From contig NZ_JAHZPA010000002.1 of assembly GCF_019929225.1 (NCBI RefSeq), positions 62,001 through 126,000 of the forward strand: a stretch of 64,000 nt of DNA, read 5' to 3'. Origin of the DNA: Streptococcus sanguinis (GTDB lineage Bacteria; Bacillota; Bacilli; Lactobacillales; Streptococcaceae). The position numbers and the translations under genes were made by a program. The number at the start of each line of letters is the position of its first letter. Positions within the stretch are counted from its first letter, which is position 1. Below the pieces are notes generated by a model that did not search any database, was not told the origin of the DNA, and saw only the letters and a list, made by a program, of their open reading frames with translations. Shown here one piece after another: positions 51,712 through 59,180 of this stretch.

Positions 51712-53121
51712 ATGAGAAAATCAATGGAAGTAAAGGCCGTCTTTTTTGATATTGATGGGACACTGGTCAATGACAGTCGAACGGTTTTGAAATCTACAGA
51801 AAAGGCTATTCAGAGTTTAAAGGAGCAAGGAATATTAGTCGGTTTGGCAACAGGCCGTGGTCCTTTCTTTGTCAAACCTTTTATGGAGCAATTGGACTTA
51901 GACTTTGCTGTGACCTATAATGGCCAGTACATTTTTTCAAGAGACAGGGTAATTTCTGCCAGTCCCATTGATAAGCAGAGTTTGCGGGATTTAATCGCCT
52001 ATGCTAAGAAGCATCGGAAAGAAATTTCCTTGGGAACGGCTGAGGCTATGCTGGGCTCCAAGATTATGTCCTTCGGTATGAGCCCTTTCTCCCAGTGGAC
52101 TAGCCGCTTCATCCCTAAGCGAATGGCGCGAACAGTCAGTCATGGATTTAATAAGGTCATCAGCAAGGCGCTGCCCCAGCATGAAAAGGATCTCCTGCAG
52201 TTGATACAGGAGCCGATTTACCAAGCATTGATTTTGGCCAGTCCAGAAGAAAGCCGCAAGATTGAAGCAGACTTCCCTGATTTGAAATTTACCCGCAGCA
52301 GCCCCTATGCGGTTGATATTATCAATAAAGATACATCTAAGCTAGAGGGGATTCGCCGAGTCGGCAAGGAATATGGTTTTGACATTCATCAGGTCATGGC
52401 CTTCGGTGACTCTGACAATGACTTGGAAATGCTATCGGGAGTTGGCCTGTCCATTGCTATGGGAAATGGAACCAGCTCGGTCAAGGAAGTGGCCAAGCAT
52501 ACGACTAGCAGCAATAGTCAAGATGGGATTCACAAGGCTCTGGAGCATTTTGGCATACTAGCGAGGGAAAAGGTCTTTACCAGCAGCGACCATCACTTTA
52601 ATAAGGTTAAAGAGTTCCATAGTGTCATGGATGAAAGTACTCAGGAAGAGCCGATTGCCTGGTCGCCTCAGGACGCTCGCTATCGTGCAGGCTTTAAGCT
52701 AGAAGAGTTGGTTGAGTTTCTGCGAGCAGCTAGTAACTCAGAGGAAGACTTTAACAGTTCTGTAGCCTATCTCCATCAAGCGCTTGACAAGGCTGCTGAC
52801 AAGGTTCGCTCTAAGAGTCAGGCTGAGGTTTCTCTAGTCGGTCAGGTAGATGCCTTGATTGATACTCTATACTTCACTTATGGCAGCTTTGTCCTGATGG
52901 GAGTAGATCCAGAGCAGCTGTTCGATATTGTCCATCGGGCTAATATGGGCAAAATTTTCCCAGATGGAAAAGCTCACTTTGACCCCGTTACCCATAAAAT
53001 TCTCAAACCAGATGATTGGGAAGAAAAATACGCTCCCGAAGGAGCTATCAAAGAAGAACTGGAACGACAGATTCAGGCCTACCAGCGTACCTTAGAGCAG
53101 AAAGAAGAAAACAAAGAATAA
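51712..53121 (+). CDS. Cof-type HAD hydrolase fused to a pyrophosphohydrolase-like domain
   Basis: 469 residues. Residues 1-290 form a Cof-type HAD phosphatase (FFDIDGTLV, ATGRG, GDSDNDLEML). From about 305 a second all-helical domain follows (KVKEFHSVMD, RAGFKLEELVEFL, RANMGKIFPDGK) that resembles the HisE/MazG-type nucleotide pyrophosphohydrolases with clustered Glu and Asp residues. The combination suggests sanitising of nucleotide or sugar phosphates. ATG 51712 is close to AAGGA; ATG 51724 is an alternative. Confidence 0.8.
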   Translation: MRKSMEVKAVFFDIDGTLVNDSRTVLKSTEKAIQSLKEQGILVGLATGRGPFFVKPFMEQLDLDFAVTYNGQYIFSRDRVISASPIDKQSLRDLIAYAKKHRKEISLGTAEAMLGSKIMSFGMSPFSQWTSRFIPKRMARTVSHGFNKVISKALPQHEKDLLQLIQEPIYQALILASPEESRKIEADFPDLKFTRSSPYAVDIINKDTSKLEGIRRVGKEYGFDIHQVMAFGDSDNDLEMLSGVGLSIAMGNGTSSVKEVAKHTTSSNSQDGIHKALEHFGILAREKVFTSSDHHFNKVKEFHSVMDESTQEEPIAWSPQDARYRAGFKLEELVEFLRAASNSEEDFNSSVAYLHQALDKAADKVRSKSQAEVSLVGQVDALIDTLYFTYGSFVLMGVDPEQLFDIVHRANMGKIFPDGKAHFDPVTHKILKPDDWEEKYAPEGAIKEELERQIQAYQRTLEQKEENKE

Positions 53122-53128
53122 ATACTTT

Positions 53129-53168
53129 AAGAGCAGACTGTTTCTTGGAAATTTTTTGCTCTTTTTTT
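53129..53168 (+). terminator. Terminator before the LXG cassette
   Basis: AAGAGCA (53129-53135) and TGCTCTT (53157-53163) form a 7-bp stem followed by T-tract. The 3' arm overlaps a possible -35 (TTGCTC) for the cassette promoter, whose extended -10 TG-G-TACAAT is at 53175-53183. Confidence 0.65.
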
Positions 53169-53209
53169 ATTTTATGGTACAATAAGAAAAAATGTAGAGG
53201 AGAGGACGG

Positions 53210-53560
53210 ATGGATCAATACCAAGTTAAGAGCGACCTATCAACAGCAGCCCGACATGCGACGGCAATCGGAGATGCAAATTTCCTGCAGATGATGGCTA
53301 TTACTCGAGATTCGCAGACAACTGTTGCTGGAAATTCTAATGCAAATGCAGGGATTTCAAATGTTGAGAACCTACAAGGGCAGCTCGGGGCACACATTAC
53401 AAGTATTATTCAGAATGTTCATAGTGTAGCAGCAGAGTTTGAGGATAAGGATGCTATGATTCGTCAAAGTCTGACTACTAACTATTTACCGCCTAAAAAG
53501 GAACCGACAGTCACTAAAAAAGATTTAGGTCTGAGTACCTTGACTGCTTTGGAGGAATAA
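53210..53560 (+). CDS. LXG-associated helical protein (Lap1/DUF3130 type)
   Basis: 116 residues, predicted helical hairpin. FEDKD near residue 83-87 gives the FxxxD motif described for Lap1 targeting factors. It lies directly before a Lap2-like gene and an LXG toxin gene, the order known from Streptococcus type VII cassettes. In characterised systems the Lap proteins bind the toxin's LXG domain and bring it to the secretion ATPase. GAGGAGAGG precedes the start. Confidence 0.78.
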   Translation: MDQYQVKSDLSTAARHATAIGDANFLQMMAITRDSQTTVAGNSNANAGISNVENLQGQLGAHITSIIQNVHSVAAEFEDKDAMIRQSLTTNYLPPKKEPTVTKKDLGLSTLTALEE

Positions 53561-53563
53561 TCA

Positions 53564-53911
53564 ATGCAGGAAGATAAGCGATGGACTGCCTTGTTGGCCA
53601 AGGAGCGGAGGCTTGCTGATCATGAATGGGAACTCTATCAAAAGTTGGGACAGGCAAAAGCTCAAGAAGAAGATGTATTATGTCAGTTGGATTCTATGGG
53701 GACGTGGTTTCATGATCTGTCTTATGATTTCGAAGGAAGCCGATATTACAGTAAGATAGCAGATTGTCAGCTAGATTTTTCTCATCGAAGCAGACAGCTA
53801 AAGCTTGATATAGAGGATCAGATACAAAAACTGCGGAAAGATCATCAAAACGCAGAAAATCAACTAGAGGAAGTCTACAAAGAGAAGTGTACTTTAGCTA
53901 GCGAGGAGTAA
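53564..53911 (+). CDS. LXG-associated helical protein (Lap2/DUF3958 type)
   Basis: 115 residues, almost entirely helical with a C-terminal coiled coil (LKLDIEDQIQKLRKDHQNAENQLEEVY). A central LDSMGTWFHDLSYDFEG turn is typical of this small family. It starts 3 bp after the first gene and ends 2 bp before the toxin gene. It is inferred to form a complex with the Lap1-like protein and the LXG domain. Confidence 0.72.
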   Translation: MQEDKRWTALLAKERRLADHEWELYQKLGQAKAQEEDVLCQLDSMGTWFHDLSYDFEGSRYYSKIADCQLDFSHRSRQLKLDIEDQIQKLRKDHQNAENQLEEVYKEKCTLASEE

Positions 53912-53913
53912 AG

Positions 53914-55722
53914 ATGAGTATTGATATGTATCTAGAAGCTGCGCGAACGCAGGCTGAAAGCCTTGGTCGAGCGGTTGAACAATGTTTGGGGCAGAATCTT
54001 AAACTAATAAGCGTTTTATCAGCTTTTCATAATGAGGATGAACTAAAAGGTAAAGCGTATGATTCTGCCAAAAATCATGTTGTCGGAACGGTCATCCCGA
54101 TTGTTCAGGGAGTCATTCTCTATCAGGAAGCGATAGCCGTAGCTTGTCAAAATTTTGTTAGTAACTACACGGCAGAAGTAGACGGCAAGAGCTGGCGCCA
54201 ATCAGAACTGGAAGAGAAAATTCGTTTTGCAGAACAGCAACTGGCAGAGTTGGAACGCAAATCGCAACTCTATGCAAATAATAAAGGTATGTCTATTGTG
54301 GATTTCAGTGCTTCCATCGCTGTTGCAGAAAGTGCTAGGCAAGTCTTTCAAGAAATTTTGGATAATTTGCTTGCTTTTAATGAGAGTTCGCCAACTATCT
54401 TCGTGGAAGCAGAGACTTATTTAGTAGCCGCATCTACTGGCCTGTCTCAGGCAGCACAGAGCTGGGATGCATCTACTCAGACTTATCTTCCTCCTCGCCG
54501 AGATGCTGATCTCAGCTGGAAAGGTACCATCAATACCGGATGGACTAAGCGGCAGGAGAGAATAGAGGAGACGAAGAGTCAACAGTCTTTCGTGAAATAT
54601 ATTGACGAATTGTCATTTTCCGAGATGGAAGAGCGGTACGGTAAACTTATCAGTGAGTACGAAAGCTATCTCAATACTGGTTATAATTTTCCTCAAAGAG
54701 CCGATTTGACTGCAGAACAAATTAATTATATTTATTCTCGATATCAGTATTTGAGAGCAGGGGGAGGTGCGATATATATTGAAAGTGAAAGTTCAAAAAA
54801 AATGAAGGCAAATCTTCTAGCATCTGATAAAGAAGAAGTAGATGGTATGTCGTTAGTTGAGCTAGCGGATAAGTATCCAGAATTTTTACGTGGAAGAATA
54901 AGTATCGAATTTGACTATATCTTCATGTCAGATGAGGAAAAAGCAAAGAAAGATTATAGTTATGTTCGCTTCAACCAATTAATGAACGCTGAACCGATTG
55001 ATTGGCGTGATCCAGATTACGCTGCAAAGCGGAATAAATATATTCTTGAAACAGGAAAAAATCCAAGTACTAATGAACCGGCTACAGAAGCTGAAATCAT
55101 CACAGCAAAAAACTACGGATGGGTCAAAGCTATTCCAGATACGGTTGCTTGGACAGATATGATGGTTGGATCTTATGTGGGGCATCAAGTCTACAATGGG
55201 AAGCCTGTTTATGGAATTGATACAAATTTTGCAGGTGAGTTAAGGAATCCAATCGTAAGTAGTCAGACAGTTTTTGGTCCTCAACTTCCATCAAAGAATT
55301 GGACTCCAGAATTGCCAGAAATTACCCCTGTTTATGGTCCCAATATAGTTTCTGAGGACTGGAAACCTAAATTGCCGATATTGACTGAAGGAAACACTAA
55401 CATCCCGAAACCAACTTTCAAACCAAGTATGGAAATTCCTGTTAATGAAAGAGGTTATACTAAATCAAGTTTAAAACTTGGTAGAGAAGTTCATAAAGAG
55501 TATAAAGCTTCAGAAATAAATGGAAGTACTCGGAGAAAAGAATTTGTACTACCAAGTGGGAGGAGAGTTGACTTTATTGATTTTGAAAACCAGACTGTTT
55601 ATGAATTGAAGCCAAATAATCCTAAACAGATTAAATTAGGCGTGAAGCAACTTCAAGGATATATTGAGGAAATAAATGCTGAGTTCGGAGGAAATTGGAA
55701 GGGTGTCTTAGATACTTACTAA
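53914..55722 (+). CDS. LXG-domain type VII toxin with nuclease-like tip
   Basis: 602 residues. The N-terminal 200 or so residues form the long helical LXG targeting domain. A middle region follows, then two copies of a Pro-rich unit (VFGPQLPSKNWTPELP, VYGPNIVSEDWKPKLP, about residues 450-490). The last 95 residues have DFIDF then VYELKPNNPKQ, the spaced Asp and Glu-x-Lys of PD-(D/E)xK nucleases, and KQLQGYIEEI. DNA or RNA cleavage in a target cell is inferred. No type VII machinery gene is in the window. Confidence 0.82.
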   Translation: MSIDMYLEAARTQAESLGRAVEQCLGQNLKLISVLSAFHNEDELKGKAYDSAKNHVVGTVIPIVQGVILYQEAIAVACQNFVSNYTAEVDGKSWRQSELEEKIRFAEQQLAELERKSQLYANNKGMSIVDFSASIAVAESARQVFQEILDNLLAFNESSPTIFVEAETYLVAASTGLSQAAQSWDASTQTYLPPRRDADLSWKGTINTGWTKRQERIEETKSQQSFVKYIDELSFSEMEERYGKLISEYESYLNTGYNFPQRADLTAEQINYIYSRYQYLRAGGGAIYIESESSKKMKANLLASDKEEVDGMSLVELADKYPEFLRGRISIEFDYIFMSDEEKAKKDYSYVRFNQLMNAEPIDWRDPDYAAKRNKYILETGKNPSTNEPATEAEIITAKNYGWVKAIPDTVAWTDMMVGSYVGHQVYNGKPVYGIDTNFAGELRNPIVSSQTVFGPQLPSKNWTPELPEITPVYGPNIVSEDWKPKLPILTEGNTNIPKPTFKPSMEIPVNERGYTKSSLKLGREVHKEYKASEINGSTRRKEFVLPSGRRVDFIDFENQTVYELKPNNPKQIKLGVKQLQGYIEEINAEFGGNWKGVLDTY

Positions 55723-55736
55723 TAAAGAGGTAAATT

Positions 55737-56159
55737 ATGAACAAAACAGAATTTAAAAAGATTGTTGGCGAAACTTTGAAATCACAAGGTTTTGCTTATG
55801 AAAATAAATATTATACATTTGAAAATACTGATTTAAAGGTATTTATTGGCTTTCAAAAATCTAACTTTGAGAACTCTTTCTATATCAATTACGGCTTTTT
55901 AATCAAAGGCATTTATGATGGGAAATTACCTCTATATAAACAAGGTTTGGAAGACTTTGGTGGTAGATTTGTTTATCAGAACCTAGATAGCTATAATCTA
56001 GAGAAGATAACCTCAGAAAGTTTAGTGGCTTCTATTAATAGTAATATCAAAATGTTGATTCAGCCTGCCTTTGATGATGGACTAGCAAACTATTTTGAGT
56101 TGTACCCTCACTTCAAGTTTCTTTGTAAAAAACGTGTGAAAGAATATCTGGGCTTCTAA
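55737..56159 (+). CDS. Probable immunity protein, copy 1
   Basis: 140 residues, 14 bp after the toxin gene. It shares its first 50 residues almost exactly with copy 2 (FKKIVGETLKSQ, FAYENKYYTFENTDLKVF), while the C-terminal halves diverge. No known domain is recognised. Position directly after an LXG toxin with a paralogue next to it is the standard arrangement of cognate and accessory immunity genes. Confidence 0.7.
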   Translation: MNKTEFKKIVGETLKSQGFAYENKYYTFENTDLKVFIGFQKSNFENSFYINYGFLIKGIYDGKLPLYKQGLEDFGGRFVYQNLDSYNLEKITSESLVASINSNIKMLIQPAFDDGLANYFELYPHFKFLCKKRVKEYLGF

Positions 56160-56165
56160 TTTTTA

Positions 56166-56606
56166 ATGAATAATACAGAATTCAAAAAAATTGTTGGCGA
56201 AACTTTGAAATCACAAAATTTTGCTTATGAAAATAAATATTATACATTTGAAAATACTGATTTAAAGGTATTTGTTGGCTTTCAAAAATCTAACTTTGAG
56301 AACTCTTTTTATATCAATTACGGCTTTTTTATAAAAAAGCTTCATGAAAAATTAGAGAAGTTGAGTTATGGCTTTGGAGATTTTGGAGGTCGTTTTGTTT
56401 ACAATGATAACGACAAAATGCTTGGAGATTATAAACTATCTGATCTGACGAAGGAAAGTCTTTCAGAGAGTATTTTAGAGAATACAGAGAAGTTTATTAA
56501 ACCAGCCTTTGAGAAAGGGATTGATGACTATTTGGAAATGTATCCTCACTTAAAACGAAGACTTCCTTTGACAGTAAAGGAATATTTAGATTCCGCCTAC
56601 AAATGA
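56166..56606 (+). CDS. Probable immunity protein, copy 2
   Basis: 146 residues, a paralogue of copy 1 with identical DNA over long stretches at the 5' end and a more divergent 3' half (KLHEKLEKLSYGFGDFGGRF, DNDKMLGDYKLSDL). It may neutralise toxins from relatives. Its stop overlaps the start of a third, truncated copy. The gene has little ribosome site, so translation may be coupled to copy 1. Confidence 0.7.
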   Translation: MNNTEFKKIVGETLKSQNFAYENKYYTFENTDLKVFVGFQKSNFENSFYINYGFFIKKLHEKLEKLSYGFGDFGGRFVYNDNDKMLGDYKLSDLTKESLSESILENTEKFIKPAFEKGIDDYLEMYPHLKRRLPLTVKEYLDSAYK

Positions 56607-56716
56607 ACAAAGCAGAATTCAAAAAAATTGTTAGTGAAACTTTAAAATCACAAGATTTTGCTTATGAAAATAAATGGAAGAAAAAATGCACAGAGGGGAA
56701 GATACTTTTCCTGTGA
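56603..56716 (+). pseudogene. Truncated third immunity copy
   Basis: 37 codons. The first 24 residues match copies 1 and 2 (AEFKKIVSETLKSQ, FAYENK), then the sequence jumps to an unrelated tail (WKKKCTEGKILFL) and stops. ATG 56603 overlaps the stop of copy 2 (ATGA). A deletion that joined the 5' end to other sequence explains it. A 140-bp AT-rich remainder follows before the uspA terminator. Confidence 0.75.
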
Positions 56717-56806
56717 TTTTAGAAGATTAATCTAGTATAAAGAATTTAGGGTAGGATGCTTTCCTTGCCCTTTTCGTATCATAATCATCATCCCTCTCAT
56801 AAACAA

Positions 56807-56849
56807 AAAAACTAGAGCAGATGTGTACTACACATCTGCTCTAGTTTTT
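56807..56849. terminator. Strong bidirectional terminator between immunity genes and uspA
   Basis: Nearly perfect palindrome spanning ACTAGAGCAGATGTG and its complement around position 56828, with A-tract on the left and T-tract on the right. It ends convergent transcripts from the LXG cassette and uspA. Confidence 0.9.
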
Positions 56850-57300
56850 ATAAAGTTTTTTCTGGGTCTCTGACCACCAGCAAGTCAACCTTGGCATGAC
56901 GCAGGATATATTCGGAGGAAGAGCCGACTAGCAGCCGTTCAAAGGCATTGAGACCGGTAGCACCGACCATGATCAGATCTACCTTGTGCTCTTCTGGGAT
57001 ATCTGTAGCCAAGAGAGTCTTGGGATTGCCCATCTCAATGACAATGTTAACATACTTGATACCGGATTTTTGAGCCTTTTCTTTCAGTTCTGCTGTCAGC
57101 TTTTTAGCATCTTCTTGTAAGTCCTCGTAGACATCTGCATCAAAGGTTGAGACACTTTGCAAAGCCCGGGTGTCAATGACGTGGGCGATGGTGAGACGAG
57201 AGCCGTTTCGGAGAGCTACGTTAACACCTTTTTCAAAGGCTAGTTCGGATTCGTGAGAACCGTCCACAGCAACCATAATGTTTTCATATTTCTGAGTCAT
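56848..57300 (-). CDS. uspA: Universal stress protein UspA family
   Basis: 150 residues from the ATG at 57300 (AAAGGAGG seven bases upstream on the minus strand; a longer frame from 57375 is rejected). IMVAVDGSHESELAFEKGV starts the fold and the ATP-binding motif GATGLNAFERLLVGSSSEYI is intact, so it belongs to the ATP-binding subgroup. Role in stress survival is known for the family only in general terms. Confidence 0.9.
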   Translation of the reverse strand: MTQKYENIMVAVDGSHESELAFEKGVNVALRNGSRLTIAHVIDTRALQSVSTFDADVYEDLQEDAKKLTAELKEKAQKSGIKYVNIVIEMGNPKTLLATDIPEEHKVDLIMVGATGLNAFERLLVGSSSEYILRHAKVDLLVVRDPEKTL

Positions 57301-57582
57301 AGAGCTACCTCCTTTAAAATGGTCGGCAAAGGACGTCGCATCATTCACAGAATGATTGGGCTGACCAAAAATCAATCAGTCCATAACGTCCGAGTGATTT
57401 GCAACTATTTTCTTGTTTCTATTGTAACCCTTTTCAGAAAAAAAGTAAAGATAAAATGGAAATGCTGTCAGAAAATTGCAAGCAGAAAAAGATTCCTTTA
57501 CTTTGAGGAATTAGAAAAGGAATAGTGCTCTTTATCTTATAAATCGCTTCATAATCGCGTGAAAAGTGAGCTTATTTTTTTG

Positions 57583-57611
57583 TTGTCAATCGCTTTTTCT
57601 GGTGGTATAAT
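57583..57611 (+). promoter_or_regulatory. Promoter of the aminotransferase gene
   Basis: TTGTCA (57583-57588), 17-bp spacer, TATAAT (57606-57611) with an extended TG at 57603. This is one of the strongest-looking promoters in the window. Confidence 0.8.
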
Positions 57612-57644
57612 GATAACATTCTGATGAATAGAGGAAAAATAAGA

Positions 57645-58859
57645 ATGAAAGAATTTGACAAGTCCAGCAAGCTGGAACATGTTGCCTATGATATTCGCGG
57701 TCCGGTTTTGGATGAAGCTATGCGCATGCGGGCCAACGGTGAAAAGATTCTCCGCCTCAATACAGGAAATCCGGCTGAATTTGGTTTTACCGCTCCTGAT
57801 GAGGTCATTCATGATTTGATTATGAATGCGCGTGACAGTGAGGGTTACTCTGACTCCAAGGGGATTTTTTCAGCCCGTAAGGCTATCATGCAGTACTGCC
57901 AGCTTAAGAATTTTCCTAATGTAGATATTGATGACATTTATCTGGGAAATGGTGTCAGCGAACTGATTGTCATGTCCATGCAGGGCTTGCTGGATGACGG
58001 GGACGAGGTGCTGGTACCAATGCCAGACTATCCACTCTGGACGGCTGCAGTCAGTCTGGCTGGTGGGAATGCTGTTCACTATGTTTGTGATGAGCAGGCA
58101 GAATGGTATCCAGATATTGACGATATCAAGTCAAAAATCACATCTAATACCAAGGCTATCATTATCATCAACCCTAACAATCCAACAGGGGCACTTTATC
58201 CTAAGGAACTGCTGCTGGAAATTGTGGAAATTGCTCGCCAAAATAATCTCATTATTTTTGCGGATGAAATTTATGACCGCATGGTGATGGATGGCAATGT
58301 CCATACGTCTGTGGCTAGTCTGGCTCCTGATATCTTCTGTGTCAGCATGAATGGTCTTTCCAAGTCGCACCGCATCGCAGGCTTCCGTGTTGGCTGGATG
58401 GTGCTATCTGGACCTAAGCACCATGTTAAGGGTTATATCGAAGGGTTAAACATGCTCTCCAATATGCGCCTGTGCTCCAATGTCTTGGCTCAACAGGTCG
58501 TCCAAACCTCACTTGGCGGTCACCAATCTGTGGATGAACTGCTTTTGCCAGGTGGTCGTATCTATGAACAGCGTAATTTCATCTATCAGGCTATTCAGGA
58601 CATCCCGGGACTGTCAGCTGTAAAACCTAAAGCTGGTCTCTATATTTTCCCGAAAATTGACCGGAACATGTATCATATCGACGATGATGAGCAGTTTGTG
58701 CTCAATTTCCTCAAGCAGGAGAAAGTCCTTCTCGTTCATGGACGAGGCTTTAACTGGAAGGACCCAGATCATTTCCGCATCGTTTATCTGCCTCGAGTAG
58801 ATGAGCTAGCTCAAATCCAAGAAAAAATGACGCGCTTCTTGCGCCAATATCGCCGTTAA
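57645..58859 (+). CDS. PLP-dependent aminotransferase (AlaA/AlaT type)
   Basis: 404 residues from ATG 57645 after GAGGAAAA. Fold-type I motifs: LNTGNPAEFGF, LGNGVSELIVMSMQ, NPNNPTGALYP, FADEIYDRMV and the PLP lysine in SKSHRIAGFRVGW. Resembles the alanine transaminases that make alanine from pyruvate and glutamate. Specificity is inferred from overall likeness to AlaA. The terminator is at 58874. Confidence 0.85.
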   Translation: MKEFDKSSKLEHVAYDIRGPVLDEAMRMRANGEKILRLNTGNPAEFGFTAPDEVIHDLIMNARDSEGYSDSKGIFSARKAIMQYCQLKNFPNVDIDDIYLGNGVSELIVMSMQGLLDDGDEVLVPMPDYPLWTAAVSLAGGNAVHYVCDEQAEWYPDIDDIKSKITSNTKAIIIINPNNPTGALYPKELLLEIVEIARQNNLIIFADEIYDRMVMDGNVHTSVASLAPDIFCVSMNGLSKSHRIAGFRVGWMVLSGPKHHVKGYIEGLNMLSNMRLCSNVLAQQVVQTSLGGHQSVDELLLPGGRIYEQRNFIYQAIQDIPGLSAVKPKAGLYIFPKIDRNMYHIDDDEQFVLNFLKQEKVLLVHGRGFNWKDPDHFRIVYLPRVDELAQIQEKMTRFLRQYRR

Positions 58860-58873
58860 TAAGCGGATGCTAC

Positions 58874-58905
58874 AAAAAGGCTGGACAAGGTTCCGGCCTT
58901 TTTCT
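58874..58905 (+). terminator. Terminator after the aminotransferase gene
   Basis: AAAAAGGC (58874-58881) pairs with GGCCTTTTT (58895-58903), followed by CTT. Classic intrinsic terminator. Confidence 0.8.
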
Positions 58906-59022
58906 TATCTATCTTACATATTTTTTAGTCCGATGGCTGTCTTTGAATTGCAAAAATAAAAAAACAAGATGCTCTGGAAAACGAATTTCAGGTCAATTGG
59001 TAAAAAATTATAGGTGATTTTA

Positions 59023-59126
59023 CCAACATTTTTTAGGACTTTGTCCAACATTTTTTATGCATCTGTCTAAAAATGCTTAAAAAAATGTGTTAGCGTCTTC
59101 CTTCCAGAAGACAAACATGGTAGAAT
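59023..59126 (+). promoter_or_regulatory. Direct-repeat operator and promoter before the surface protein gene
   Basis: The 13-mer CCAACATTTTTTA occurs exactly twice, at 59023-59035 and 59045-59057, spaced 22 bp start to start, about two helical turns, as for a response-regulator dimer site. An extended -10, TG-G-TAGAAT, is at 59118-59126. The remaining gap since 58906 shows no gene. Confidence 0.5.
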
Positions 59127-59180
59127 GTGTTTGTCAATGTTTTTAACAATGATGAAAAAGTGGAGGAGATTATATTGACA

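Noticed and set aside
53210-56606. Prophage or conjugative element carrying the LXG genes
   Set aside because: No integrase, attachment repeats or structural phage genes surround the cassette; flanks are ordinary chromosomal genes.
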